From assembly GCF_002158995.1 (NCBI RefSeq), contig NZ_LOHF01000008.1, positions 31,593 to 95,592 of the forward strand: DNA of 64,000 bases. The letters run 5' to 3'. A program made the position numbers and the translations under genes. The notes beneath the pieces are model-generated. The model had not been told where the DNA came from. It saw nothing but the letters and a program-made list of their open reading frames with translations, and made no database searches. Positions 55,837 through 63,852 of this stretch are shown in pieces (the first letter of the stretch is position 1; each line of letters opens with the position of its first letter). This stretch comes from Pseudomonas caspiana. GTDB lineage: Bacteria > Pseudomonadota > Gammaproteobacteria > Pseudomonadales > Pseudomonadaceae.

Positions 55837-56651
55837 GACTCTCAATTAGCCACGAGACCACCTATCACTACGAGGATCAGGTCCGCGCAAGCATCCAGTA
55901 TTTACGTCTGACGCCACACGACAGCGAGCGCCAGCAAGTGCTCAGTTGGCAACTGACCTTGCCGCGTCCTGTGCGGGCGCAGATCGATCCGTTCGGTAAT
56001 ATCCTGCACGTATTGAGCATGGATGAGCCGCACGAAGCGATCATCATCGGCGCCCGTGGTCAGGTCGAAATCGACGAGAAACGCGAAGCTGAGCACGAAA
56101 GCCAGTCACCGTTGCCGTTTCTGCGTTTCACGCGACTGACCGAGCCTGACGAGGCGATTCGGGCCTTCGCCAGTCAGCAGTGCAAAACCCGCAAGGACCG
56201 CACCGCATTGATTGATCTGATGCAGGCGCTGAATCAGTACATCACTTACACACCGGGCTCCACTGAAGTCGATACGTGTGCTGCGCAGGCCTTTGCGGGC
56301 CGGTCAGGTGTTTGCCAGGACCACACCCATGCGTTTCTGGCCTGCACACGCAGCCTCGGGATTCCGTCGCGCTATGTGTCGGGGTATTTGTACAGCGAAG
56401 ACAGCGAGCACCTGGCCAGTCATGCCTGGGCAGAGGCGTGGATTGATGACGCCTGGTACAGCTTTGATGTGACTAATCAACTGGCCATTCCTGAGCGCCA
56501 CCTGAAACTGGCGGTGGGCCTGGATTACCTGGACGCTTGCCCGGTGCGCGGTATGCGCCGTGGCGGGGGCAGCGAACAGATGCACGCCAAGGTGTTTGTG
56601 TCACCGATGGTTGGCGCGCCGAAAGTGATGATGCAGGCGCAGCATCAGTGA
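55833..56651 (+). CDS. Transglutaminase-like cysteine protease family protein
   Basis: A 272-residue protein. The N-terminal beta domain (residues 1-85, MRLSISHETTYHYEDQVRAS) is typical of bacterial transglutaminase-like proteins. The catalytic triad is Cys in GRSGVCQDHTHAFLA near residue 161, His in LASHAWAEAWI near residue 197 and Asp in WYSFDVTN near residue 212. Members act as proteases or amidases. It lacks a signal peptide, so cytoplasmic action with the ATP-grasp protein is likely. It is the last gene of the three-gene unit. Confidence 0.92.
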   Translation: MRLSISHETTYHYEDQVRASIQYLRLTPHDSERQQVLSWQLTLPRPVRAQIDPFGNILHVLSMDEPHEAIIIGARGQVEIDEKREAEHESQSPLPFLRFTRLTEPDEAIRAFASQQCKTRKDRTALIDLMQALNQYITYTPGSTEVDTCAAQAFAGRSGVCQDHTHAFLACTRSLGIPSRYVSGYLYSEDSEHLASHAWAEAWIDDAWYSFDVTNQLAIPERHLKLAVGLDYLDACPVRGMRRGGGSEQMHAKVFVSPMVGAPKVMMQAQHQ

Positions 56652-56709
56652 TTGAAAGGGGGCTGATCAGCCCTTGATGCCCAGGCGCCGTGCGAGTCAC
56701 TGCATCAAG

Positions 56710-56781
56710 CCCCTCGCCAACAAGTTGCCTCCTACCTGAAACGGTGCTGGACCGGTAGGAGCGAGCTTGTTCGCGAGGCGG
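56710..56781. repeat. Palindromic intergenic repeat
   Basis: CCCTCGCCAACAAGTTGCCTCCTACC pairs loosely with GGTAGGAGCGAGCTTGTTCG followed by CGAGG. It is a third sub-family here, also seen at 59459. It lies between convergent genes. Confidence 0.7.
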
Positions 56782-56805
56782 GCCAGACCCACAGTATGCT
56801 TATCG

Positions 56806-57642
56806 TTAGTCCCCCGCCTTACGCCGCGCCGCCATGTGTTCCAGATAAGCGATAACCTGATCCAGTTCGGTATCTGACAAGACTTCCTTGGGAATGGAAG
56901 GCATCTTGCCTTGCGGCCATTCGCGCAGGCTTTGCGGGTTGCGAATGTATTGGCGCAGAAACCCGGCGGTGAAGTATTCAGTCGGGCTGTACGGCAGGTT
57001 AAGGTCAGGGCCCAGCTGGGAGTCCCCAGCAGCGTTGAGACGATGGCAGGCCAGGCAATTCTTCTGGAACAGCGCAAAACCTTTGCTTACCGGATTTTCA
57101 GCCGCCAGTTTCGGGTCGGGTAGCAACGCGGGAAAGCGTTCGCTGACCGACGCCAGCACTCGCAGACTGCTCATCGCATACGGCCACTCTTCGCGGCCAA
57201 TGTCGTCAGCCAAGGGCTTTGTCCACACCAGGTAGAACGGGCCAGCGCTATGCGTGCCGTTGTTGAGCGCTGGCCAGGGATGGGACGGGTCTTCGATGGC
57301 GAGCCAGGCCTTGGAGCCTTTGGGTTGAACCACAGGTGCTGCAGATATTTCGGCTGCAAAGCCGTCAGTGGCGACAGCCTGCAGGTGATCCTGTGCTGTA
57401 ACACCCTCCAGCAGCGCCGCAAGCGGGATGGCTCGATAGCTCATGGCGCGTTTGTAGGCAACATCCTCGCTGACCTTGATGGTCTGAATCAGCGGGTGTG
57501 CAAGCAGTTGACTGGTCTCCCAGGTTTTGACGCCATCTGCTCGTTCTATTTTCAGTTGTGCAGCTTGCAGGGAAAGTTGAGGCACCAGCGTCAGCGCAGC
57601 GAGGGAAAGCATAAAGCGCAAAACATTACTCCGCAGGGTCAT
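56806..57642 (-). CDS. Periplasmic c-type cytochrome with an N-terminal beta domain
   Basis: A 278-residue exported protein. The signal peptide is LRFMLSLAALTLVPQLSLQA. Residues about 30-175 resemble an oxidoreductase molybdopterin-like or related beta domain (KTWETSQLLAHPLIQTI, WLAIEDPSHPWPAL), only loosely. The C-terminal part is a class I cytochrome c with the haem motif NCLACHRLN near residue 190 and a likely axial methionine in QGKMPSIP. Several starts are possible: ATG 57642 was taken; a TTG at 57621 follows GGAG best. It overlaps or abuts the rhodanese gene, so the two are probably co-expressed and may share a redox role. Confidence 0.75.
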   Translation of the reverse strand: MTLRSNVLRFMLSLAALTLVPQLSLQAAQLKIERADGVKTWETSQLLAHPLIQTIKVSEDVAYKRAMSYRAIPLAALLEGVTAQDHLQAVATDGFAAEISAAPVVQPKGSKAWLAIEDPSHPWPALNNGTHSAGPFYLVWTKPLADDIGREEWPYAMSSLRVLASVSERFPALLPDPKLAAENPVSKGFALFQKNCLACHRLNAAGDSQLGPDLNLPYSPTEYFTAGFLRQYIRNPQSLREWPQGKMPSIPKEVLSDTELDQVIAYLEHMAARRKAGD

Positions 57643-57997
57643 CGCTGGTGTCGTAAAGAGCGTTATGCAGCTCTTCATAATTGCCGCCGTTGATCACGCT
57701 GTAATACCCGGCTTTGTTCAGCTTGTCCTGAGCCTTGCTGGCTTTTTCATTGCTGCTGCTGAACACCACAAACACCACGTTGCGATCGTTGAGTACTTGC
57801 TTCATCTGGTTGACCAGACGTCCTTCTTCAACGCGTACTGCGTTGAGTACGGTGCCTGCGTCATAGTCAGTCTGACTGCGCACGTCCACTGCCAGCTTGC
57901 CTTCCTTTAAAGCAGCTACCGCGACAGCCTGTTCGACATCGCCTGCAGTGGCACTGCTGGCAAATACTGCCAGCCCCAATGCTAACCATTTATTCAT
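57626..57997 (-). CDS. Periplasmic rhodanese-like protein
   Basis: A 123-residue exported protein. The signal is MNKWLALGLAVFASSATA. The mature part has rhodanese-fold features: LAVDVRSQTDYDAGTVLNAVRV near residue 42-63 and a C-terminal YYSVINGGNYEEL. The active-site loop FVVFSSSNEKASKA has Ser where catalytic rhodaneses have Cys, so sulfur transfer is doubtful and it may be a binding domain. ATG 57997 follows AAGGAGGCATTGGCG, far better than the frame start at 58093. Confidence 0.78.
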   Translation of the reverse strand: MNKWLALGLAVFASSATAGDVEQAVAVAALKEGKLAVDVRSQTDYDAGTVLNAVRVEEGRLVNQMKQVLNDRNVVFVVFSSSNEKASKAQDKLNKAGYYSVINGGNYEELHNALYDTSDDPAE

Positions 57998-58089
57998 CGC
58001 CAATGCCTCCTTCCGTGATGAGGAAAGATTGGCACAGATAGTCTTCACCGGGTAGGGCGCTGCATGATCGGTTGCATTGGCGAAGCTTT

Positions 58090-58185
58090 TCAACCGAACA
58101 GGCGTGTCATGTTCGGCAAGATCAGCAGCAGGGTAGTGGCGAACACAATGAGTCCCGCTTGACGTACTTTGGAGTGCTTGAACAT
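58090..58185 (-). CDS. 31-residue membrane peptide
   Basis: A short frame encoding a basic N-terminus (MFKHSKVRQ), one membrane helix (AGLIVFATTLLLILP) and the tail NMTRLFG. The start follows AAAGGCAGACAGCC. It lies upstream of the rhodanese gene on the same strand. The charge and hydrophobic pattern are those of conserved small inner membrane proteins, and I have an impression of similar Pseudomonas peptides, but no function is known. It is too short for ordinary gene callers. Confidence 0.6.
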   Translation of the reverse strand: MFKHSKVRQAGLIVFATTLLLILPNMTRLFG

Positions 58186-58707
58186 GGCTGTCTGCCTTTT
58201 TTTGTTATTCCTGAGCGACAAAAGCTCACCGAATTCGTTGATGAATGTTCGGGCAGCTGGCAAAGGTGATTCATTGAGCAACCGGTCCGACAAAGCCGCC
58301 GACAACCCGAGCGCCACATATAATTTTTATCGCGCTACTGTTGCTACAAAGTTAACCTTAGAGTCCACGGATACTGTTGTTTAGAACCATTTCGTATCTA
58401 CAGCTAATTAATATGACTATTGAGTTATAGAAGTCGCCGTTGCCGGGCGGATGCTCCCTTGCTAGACAGCTCGGGCAATTTTTCAACCTTTTTGCATCTC
58501 GCTGCCGTTCGTCGGTGTCGGAATATTCCTACGGCCGTGATTGCTGTTGTATCAGCCTTACAAAAGGCGAGCAGTTCTGATTGCTGACGGTACAGCCAGG
58601 GTTCAGGTAATGACGCACAGACCCTGCAACCGGCGCTTGCCTTGGCATGCCTGTTCAAGGCAGGCTTGAGCGGTGCACTATCGCCTTTACCGCTTCAGGT
58701 ACTTTCT
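58186..58707. other. Gene-free region before the glutamine amidotransferase gene
   Basis: About 520 bases without a convincing gene. The stretch 58315-58440 is AT-rich (TATAATTTTTATCG, CTAATTAATATG) and may hold divergent promoters, with TATAAT at 58318-58323. The rest has no hairpin, repeat or RNA gene that I can recognise. Confidence 0.45.
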
Positions 58708-59427
58708 ATGCCGCTACGCATCTGCATTCTGGAAACCGACGTCCTGCGTCCTGAGTTAGTGGATCAATATCAGGGGTACGGACGGATGTTCGAACGGCTT
58801 TTCGCGCGGCAACCGATTGCCGCCGAGTTCGAGGTCTACAACGTGATGCAGGGTGTTTACCCACCCGAAGGCGAGCGTTTCGACGCGTACCTCGTCACGG
58901 GCAGCAAGGCGGATTCGTTCGGCACAGATCCGTGGATTCAAACCCTGAAAGTCTATTTGCTGGAGCTGTACAAGCGCGGTGACAAGCTGCTCGGTATCTG
59001 TTTTGGCCATCAGTTGCTCGCATTGCTGCTGGGCGGCAAAAGTGAGCGGGCAAGCAAAGGCTGGGGCGTCGGCATTCATCACTACACGCTGGCGCCCGCC
59101 ACGCCGTGGATGACACCTACGATGGAAAAACTGACGTTGCTGATCAGCCATCAGGACCAGGTCACTGCGCTACCGGAGAACGCCACCGTCATTGCTTCCA
59201 GCGAGTTCTGTCCGTTTGCGGCGTATCACATCAACGATCAGGTGCTGTGCTTCCAGGGGCATCCGGAGTTCATTCACAATTACTCACGGACTTTGCTGGA
59301 TATCCGCCAGGAGTGCCTGGGCGAAACGATTTACCAGACCGGCATCGCCAGCCTCGACCATGACCATCACGGCCAGACAGTAGCCGAATGGATGATGCGC
59401 TTCGTGCAGCACAAAGCAGCGGTTTGA
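58708..59427 (+). CDS. Class I glutamine amidotransferase-like protein
   Basis: A 239-residue cytoplasmic protein. It carries the GATase-1 triad: the nucleophile in LLGICFGHQLLALLLGG near residue 98, the histidine in CFQGHPEFIHNY near residue 187 and a downstream acid. Single-domain members include gamma-glutamyl hydrolases of amines and GMP synthase-like proteins; the start LRICILETDVLRPEL and VYNVMQG..YPPEGERFDAYLVTGSK fit the GMP synthase-like stand-alone branch in Pseudomonas. ATG 58708 follows AGGTACTTTCT; the 22 extra upstream residues were rejected. Confidence 0.85.
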   Translation: MPLRICILETDVLRPELVDQYQGYGRMFERLFARQPIAAEFEVYNVMQGVYPPEGERFDAYLVTGSKADSFGTDPWIQTLKVYLLELYKRGDKLLGICFGHQLLALLLGGKSERASKGWGVGIHHYTLAPATPWMTPTMEKLTLLISHQDQVTALPENATVIASSEFCPFAAYHINDQVLCFQGHPEFIHNYSRTLLDIRQECLGETIYQTGIASLDHDHHGQTVAEWMMRFVQHKAAV

Positions 59428-59458
59428 GGCCACGCTTTAGTGCTGACCGTTAATAACC

Positions 59459-59533
59459 GGTAGGAGCCAGCTTGTTGGCGAGACATTGGGCCTGCGTAAT
59501 CAGGATTTCCGCCTCGCCGACAAGTCAGCGCCA
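59459..59533. repeat. Diverged palindromic repeat
   Basis: GGTAGGAGCCAGCTTGTTGGCGAG pairs imperfectly with CCTCGCCGACAAGTCAGCGCC. Same type as 56710. It overlaps the region just past two convergent stops. Confidence 0.6.
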
Positions 59534-59547
59534 AAAAGGCACTCTCT

Positions 59548-60519
59548 TCAAAGCCATCCCGAGCGCTTGAAGCTCGCAAACAATCCGCCGCACACGGTAG
59601 CTATCGTGCCGAGCACCACGTAATAACCGTAGTGCCACGTCAGCTCCGGCATGTTTTCGAAGTTCATCCCGTAAATGCCCGCGATGGCGGTCGGTACGGC
59701 GAGGATCGCCGCGTACGCGGCAAACTTGCGTTGCACGATGCTCTGCCGTGAGGACTCCAGCAGCAGGCCGATCTCGATGGTCTGGCTGGCGATGTCACGC
59801 AGATTACCCAAATCTTCCATCTGCCGTTTGACGTGAATTTCCACGTCGCGAAAGTACGGCCGCATGTTTTTGTCGATGAAGGGGAAATTGAGTTTCTGTA
59901 ACTCCTCACCGACTTCCACCATTGGCGCCACGTAACGCCACAGGCGTAGCAGATCGCGACGCAGGCTGTGGATACGCTGGATGTCACTCTCTTTCAGCGC
60001 ACCGTTGAGCACGTTGTGTTCCAGCTCTTCCAGTTCGCAATGGATGGCTTCAGTGACGGGTTGATAGTTTTCAGTGACAAAGTCGAGCAAGGCGTAGAGC
60101 ACAAAGTCCTCGCCGTGCTCCAGCAGCAATGGCCGGGCTTCGCAGCGTTGGCGCACCAGGCCATAAGACTTGGAGTGGCCATTGCGCGAAGTGATGATGT
60201 AACCCTTGCCCGCGAAGATGTGGGTTTCGATGAACTCCAGCTTGCCGTTCGCCCTGACCGGCGCGTAGGTGACGATAAACAGCGCATCACCGAAGGTTTC
60301 CAGCTTGGGACGGCTGTGTACCTCGAGGGCATCCTCCAGAGCCAGTTCATGCAGGTTGAACTGCTCCTTGAGGCTGGCCAGCTCGGCGGCACTCGGTTGC
60401 TCCAGACCAATCCAGACAAAGTGGCCAGGTTTTGCAGCCCAGGCTGCGCCTTCTTCGAGGCTTATATTGGTGACTTTTTTGCCCGCACTGTAAACCGCGG
60501 CGGCAACGACTCGACCCAT
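59548..60519 (-). CDS. CorA-family magnesium and cobalt transporter
   Basis: A 323-residue pentameric channel subunit. The cytoplasmic domain spans residues 1-260, with LALEDALEVHSRPKLETFGDALF near residue 55-78 and long helices in the middle. The end holds two membrane helices, and the first ends with the selectivity motif YGMNFENMPEL at about residue 285, where GMN is invariant in CorA. Like other CorA-type proteins it probably carries Mg, Co or Zn; the metal is not fixed by sequence. ATG 60519 is near the family start MGRVVAAAVYS. Confidence 0.92.
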   Translation of the reverse strand: MGRVVAAAVYSAGKKVTNISLEEGAAWAAKPGHFVWIGLEQPSAAELASLKEQFNLHELALEDALEVHSRPKLETFGDALFIVTYAPVRANGKLEFIETHIFAGKGYIITSRNGHSKSYGLVRQRCEARPLLLEHGEDFVLYALLDFVTENYQPVTEAIHCELEELEHNVLNGALKESDIQRIHSLRRDLLRLWRYVAPMVEVGEELQKLNFPFIDKNMRPYFRDVEIHVKRQMEDLGNLRDIASQTIEIGLLLESSRQSIVQRKFAAYAAILAVPTAIAGIYGMNFENMPELTWHYGYYVVLGTIATVCGGLFASFKRSGWL

Positions 60520-60637
60520 TTTGATTTCGCATCCTGAAAGTGGCGGGGATGCCCGGGCAGCGGGCTAACGAATAAGAGTCGGCAAAGCCCGCCGAGTTCG
60601 CGGGCTACGTCAAGTCCGCTTCGACAGACGCTTGATA

Positions 60638-61330
60638 TCAGCCAAGCGAGTGCTGCTGATCAGCCTCGATAGCCGCGTCCAGCGTTTCAAGTAACGCTTT
60701 ACGCACCTTCAGCTTGGTGTGCTTGTGGGCGTTCATGTTGATTTTTTTCAATTGCAGCGCCGCTGTGCGTGCAGCTTCCGACAGCTCTTCGACGCTGACG
60801 ACTTTGTCGAGGAATCCCGCGTCCATGGCGCCTTTGGGGTCAAACATTTCGCCGTTGATGACCGAGCGGTGGAAAGCCGATTTGCGTAAGCGGTCCCGGG
60901 CCAGTTCGATGCCTACATGGTGCATGGTCATGCCGATCTGCACTTCATTCAAGCCGATGCTGAATGGCCCTTCGACGCCGATTCGATAGTCAGCCGACAG
61001 CAGCAGGAAAGCGCCTTTGGCCACCGCGTGACCGGGGCAGGCGACTACGATAGGAAAGGGGTGAGCGAGCATGCGTCGGGCCAGTGTCGAACCTTCCTTG
61101 ACTAGGCTGATGGCTGCTTCGGCGCTCGACGTCATGACTTTCAGGTCGTAGCCACCGGACAAAATCCCGGGCTGGCCGGTGATGATAACCACGGCGCGGT
61201 CTTTCTGGGCTTGATCGAGCGCGCTGTTGAAAGCCGCGACTACCGCAGGCGAAATGGCGTTGACCTTACCGTTGCTCAGGGTCAGGGTGGCAATACCATC
61301 TTCCAGTTGGTAAGAGATCAAATCACTCAT
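60638..61330 (-). CDS. Crotonase / enoyl-CoA hydratase family protein
   Basis: A 230-residue enzyme of the crotonase fold. Features are DGIATLTLSNGKVNAISPAVVAAFN near residue 9-33, the oxyanion region in VIITGQPGILSGGYDLKVM near residue 48-66 and the second one in ACPGHAVAKGAFLLLSADYRIG near residue 97-118. The usual catalytic glutamates of hydratases are not evident, since IGVEGPFSIGLNEVQIGM has a single E near the expected site, so it may be an isomerase or of unknown specificity. It stands alone. Confidence 0.87.
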   Translation of the reverse strand: MSDLISYQLEDGIATLTLSNGKVNAISPAVVAAFNSALDQAQKDRAVVIITGQPGILSGGYDLKVMTSSAEAAISLVKEGSTLARRMLAHPFPIVVACPGHAVAKGAFLLLSADYRIGVEGPFSIGLNEVQIGMTMHHVGIELARDRLRKSAFHRSVINGEMFDPKGAMDAGFLDKVVSVEELSEAARTAALQLKKINMNAHKHTKLKVRKALLETLDAAIEADQQHSLG

Positions 61331-61439
61331 GGCAGTGTTCCTTGTTATTGACGTGAGCAGACGTTACCCACCCGCAACGGGCAGGTAAAGCAATGACTAC
61401 CGAGTCAGTTTTTCTTTGCTCGTCCTGCGTCAACGGCAC

Positions 61440-62102
61440 TTACAGAATCGGTGATCTGCCACTGAATAGCGCGACTTTGCCTACCACTTCAATGCTCACT
61501 TGAGCAAAGTGTTGCTCCAGAGCAGTGCGCAGGCCTTGCACAGTATCGCCGCGATTACCGAAAATCCCTTTCTTGTTATAGATGTCCATCAGCTTGCGGC
61601 CAAAGCCATTGTGCTCGGCCGCATCGCCGAGGATGGTTGCGCCGAACAGCACACCGTTGCCTTTCAGGCAGGGCTTGAGGCTGGCAAACACCTGAGCCTT
61701 GTCGGCCATGCTGCCTGGCAGGCAATGCAGCAGATAGAACAGAGAGATCGAGTCGTAGCGACCGTGCTGCGAAGCATCCAGCGGCTTGAACACATCGTGC
61801 TGCAGGACTTGCGTGTCAGCGCGACCGAAGCGCTCCTTGGCTGCCTGAAGGCTGCTGGGGTTCAGGTCCAGCAAGGTGACATGCGTGGTGTCTGGCAGAT
61901 GGGCGTTAGCCAGGTAATAGCCGGTGCCGACGCCCACATCCAGGTGGTTCGCTCCGATGTGACGGTCGAAGAACGGTTGCAACACTTGCCGCGTGGGGCA
62001 GTGCCAGGCGAAACGGTTGGAAATACCAAGCACCCATGCGTCATACAGCTTCAGCGTCAGGGGCGAATAAACTGCGGCTCCTGCTTCAGACGATGCGCTC
62101 AT
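61440..62102 (-). CDS. SAM-dependent methyltransferase, class I
   Basis: A 220-residue methyltransferase. Motif I is HLDVGVGTGYYLANA near residue 55, motif II is VTLLDLNPSSLQAAKERFG near residue 75-93 and the post-II region is LFYLLHCLPGSMADKAQVFASL near residue 126. No metal or radical motif is present. It starts with MSASSEAGAAVYSPLTLKLYDAWV, a start seen in many small-molecule methyltransferases. Substrate is unknown. The gene lies seven bases after the DUF6388-like gene, so they are probably co-transcribed. Confidence 0.87.
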   Translation of the reverse strand: MSASSEAGAAVYSPLTLKLYDAWVLGISNRFAWHCPTRQVLQPFFDRHIGANHLDVGVGTGYYLANAHLPDTTHVTLLDLNPSSLQAAKERFGRADTQVLQHDVFKPLDASQHGRYDSISLFYLLHCLPGSMADKAQVFASLKPCLKGNGVLFGATILGDAAEHNGFGRKLMDIYNKKGIFGNRGDTVQGLRTALEQHFAQVSIEVVGKVALFSGRSPIL

Positions 62103-62109
62103 GTACGTC

Positions 62110-62403
62110 TCACTCCTGAATGTCGTTCAGCTCGCAGTATTCAGCCCAGTCCATGCCCAAAGCCTCGGCAACCTGTTGATGGGTGTTGCGGCGAATTTCT
62201 TTGAGTTGCTCCGGGGTTTCAGCAATCAGTTGCGCGGCCAACTCCCACGGTTCAATACCCTGAGCTTCAGCCTCGTCTTCGAAGGCCCACTTGATCTGAT
62301 CTTCCTGGTCTTTGGCGCTCAAACTCTTGATTTCATCACGCAGGAGAGGGTTGGTCTCAAGGTATTTGGCTTGAGTAACGTCGTTCCATTCGAGCAGATT
62401 CAT
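62110..62403 (-). CDS. Small DUF6388-like protein
   Basis: A 97-residue acidic, helical protein (pattern WNDVTQAKYLETNPLLRDEIKSL, EPWELAAQLIAETPEQLKEIRRNTHQQ). It resembles a DUF family (probably DUF6388) of small proteins in Pseudomonas with no known function. ATG 62403 follows GGAGAACCCG; the frame to 62439 is longer but has no ribosome site. It overlaps nothing and is followed after seven bases by the methyltransferase gene. Confidence 0.7.
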   Translation of the reverse strand: MNLLEWNDVTQAKYLETNPLLRDEIKSLSAKDQEDQIKWAFEDEAEAQGIEPWELAAQLIAETPEQLKEIRRNTHQQVAEALGMDWAEYCELNDIQE

Positions 62404-62637
62404 CGGGTTCTCCGGCAGGTGTGCAGCCAAGTCGACCATCTCCGGCGCAAAGACGCCAAAGTGTCGGGGAGGCGCGATTGTGCGTTATTGACGGGTGAGC
62501 TGCCAGTGCCGCCGAGCCTTTAGGGTCGCCCCCGCGAAGATGAGATGCATCGAGTGCTGCACGATATTCGTTGCAAGTCGGGTGTGACCCTTAATGCAGT
62601 TTTTGACTTGAGCAAGGCACCGGGCCCATACCGGCAG

Positions 62638-62826
62638 TCAATCCGCTATCGCCATCCTCAGTGCTACCGCAGCCTCCAGCAATTTATGCGCTTGAAGCGC
62701 CACGCTCGCTGATAATCCTTCGTCGCCAGCGTCCTTTAGCATGAGGACCAGATCCAGCAGCTTTCCGATCTCTGTTTCGATGCTGCGTACGGATTCTGAT
62801 ACTTGATACCGGGGTGAATGTGCCAT
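62638..62826 (-). CDS. Small hypothetical helical protein
   Basis: A 62-residue protein that is nearly all helix (SVRSIETEIGKLLDLVLMLKDAGDEG, HKLLEAAVALRMAIAD). It has no signal peptide, and the helix hydrophobicity suggests oligomerisation. The start ATG follows GGAGATAGAAAGCA. No family is recognised, although similar short DUF-type proteins occur in Pseudomonas. It is on the strand opposite to tRNA-Ser, 220 bases away. Confidence 0.6.
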   Translation of the reverse strand: MAHSPRYQVSESVRSIETEIGKLLDLVLMLKDAGDEGLSASVALQAHKLLEAAVALRMAIAD

Positions 62827-62980
62827 TGCTTTCTATCTCCGCCGAGCAGGACTCGAATATAGAGCAATGACCGACCGGAAATCACCCCGGCAAACTGCAT
62901 CGCCCAATGGCGAAGACGTCGTGGCGATCAGAGTGCAGGCGAGTGTTTTGCTTAAGCACATGAAAATTCTGAAAAAACCT

Positions 62981-63009
62981 TTGCGTTCGTAAAAGCTTTC
63001 GACTACATT
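62981..63009 (+). promoter_or_regulatory. Promoter of tRNA-Ser
   Basis: The -35 TTGCGT (62981-62986) and -10 TACATT (63004-63009) are 17 bases apart, followed by a GC-rich discriminator GCGCGCC that is typical of stringently controlled stable RNA promoters. The tRNA starts 36 bases after the -10. Confidence 0.75.
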
Positions 63010-63045
63010 AGCGCGCCTCGACAGACCAACGGTGTGACGAGATAC

Positions 63046-63135
63046 GGTGAAGTGTCCGAGTGGCTTAAGGAGCACGCCTGGAAAGTGTGTATACAAGAAA
63101 TTGTATCGAGAGTTCGAATCTCTCCTTCACCGCCA
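63046..63135 (+). tRNA. tRNA-Ser (anticodon GGA)
   Basis: A 90-base tRNA with the long variable arm of serine tRNAs. The acceptor arms are GGTGAAG (63046-63052) and CTTCACC (63125-63131), the discriminator is G, and the CCA end is encoded (63133-63135). The anticodon loop CCTGGAAAG has GGA, reading UCC and UCU codons. The T arm is GAGAGTTCGAATCTCTC. Confidence 0.95.
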
Positions 63136-63143
63136 AATTAAAA

Positions 63144-63177
63144 AACGCCTGTAACTTCAAAGAGTTACGGGCGTTTT
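63144..63177 (+). terminator. Terminator after tRNA-Ser
   Basis: AACGCCTGTAACT pairs with AGTTACGGGCGTT (one G-U) around a short loop, followed by TT. The stem starts nine bases after the encoded CCA. Confidence 0.85.
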
Positions 63178-63353
63178 GCATTCTGGGCTGTACGTAGTAA
63201 TTGTACGTAAATCTTGCCTCGCTTCTGCTCTTCTTTCTCCGCTGATCTGCTTTCCATTTTGATACGACTCCCTTCATCAGGTTACTGTTGATCCATACAG
63301 TATGTTTGCTTACCCTCCGCAGAGAACATTTGTACTCTTTGGAGTTGATTACT

Positions 63354-63689
63354 GTGAATGATGATCTGATGGACTGTACTGAATTTGAGGAGCTTGGCGT
63401 GCCATCTGCTCTGGAGTGCTGGAAGCAACAGGCTCACTTACTGGCGGCGGAGATTGGCGACCTGCAACGGGATTTGTCCAGTGCGAGGCGTAGCATTCAC
63501 AAGCTCGTGCTGATGCACTCGGAGGCTTGCAAAGAGCGTGATGCTTTCATGCTGGAACTTGCTAAAACGAAGCGGGATATGAGCGAGCACCTGAGGCTAG
63601 GTAGTATCCGGGAAGCTCAGCGCCTCAATGCTTACGGGTCTGCACATACCATTGGCTATTCGACGCAGAGCAATGACAGTACACGTTGA
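63354..63689 (+). CDS. Hypothetical protein, coiled coil, next to tRNA-Ser
   Basis: A 111-residue protein with a central coiled coil (ECWKQQAHLLAAEIGDLQRDL, and LVLMHSEACKERDAFMLELAKTK). I do not recognise a family. GTG 63354 follows TGGAGTTGATTACT and gives VNDDLMDCTEFEELG; the frame is open to 63288. Codon use (CTC, CTT, TTT rich) looks less like the host than the genes upstream. With the gene after it, it may belong to a mobile element integrated at tRNA-Ser. Confidence 0.6.
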   Translation: MNDDLMDCTEFEELGVPSALECWKQQAHLLAAEIGDLQRDLSSARRSIHKLVLMHSEACKERDAFMLELAKTKRDMSEHLRLGSIREAQRLNAYGSAHTIGYSTQSNDSTR

Positions 63690-63852
63690 ATCAGAGGGGG
63701 GCGCTGTAGGTGGCGATACACGAACCTCAAGAAGGCAAAGATACCGAACCTGGCTGCGAAAATAGTGATCAGCCTGCACATTATGCACTGCATTGGAGTA
63801 GTGCCAGACTTAGGCACGGGCCTCACTAAGTGCAGACCCGCCTTCTTGGAAC

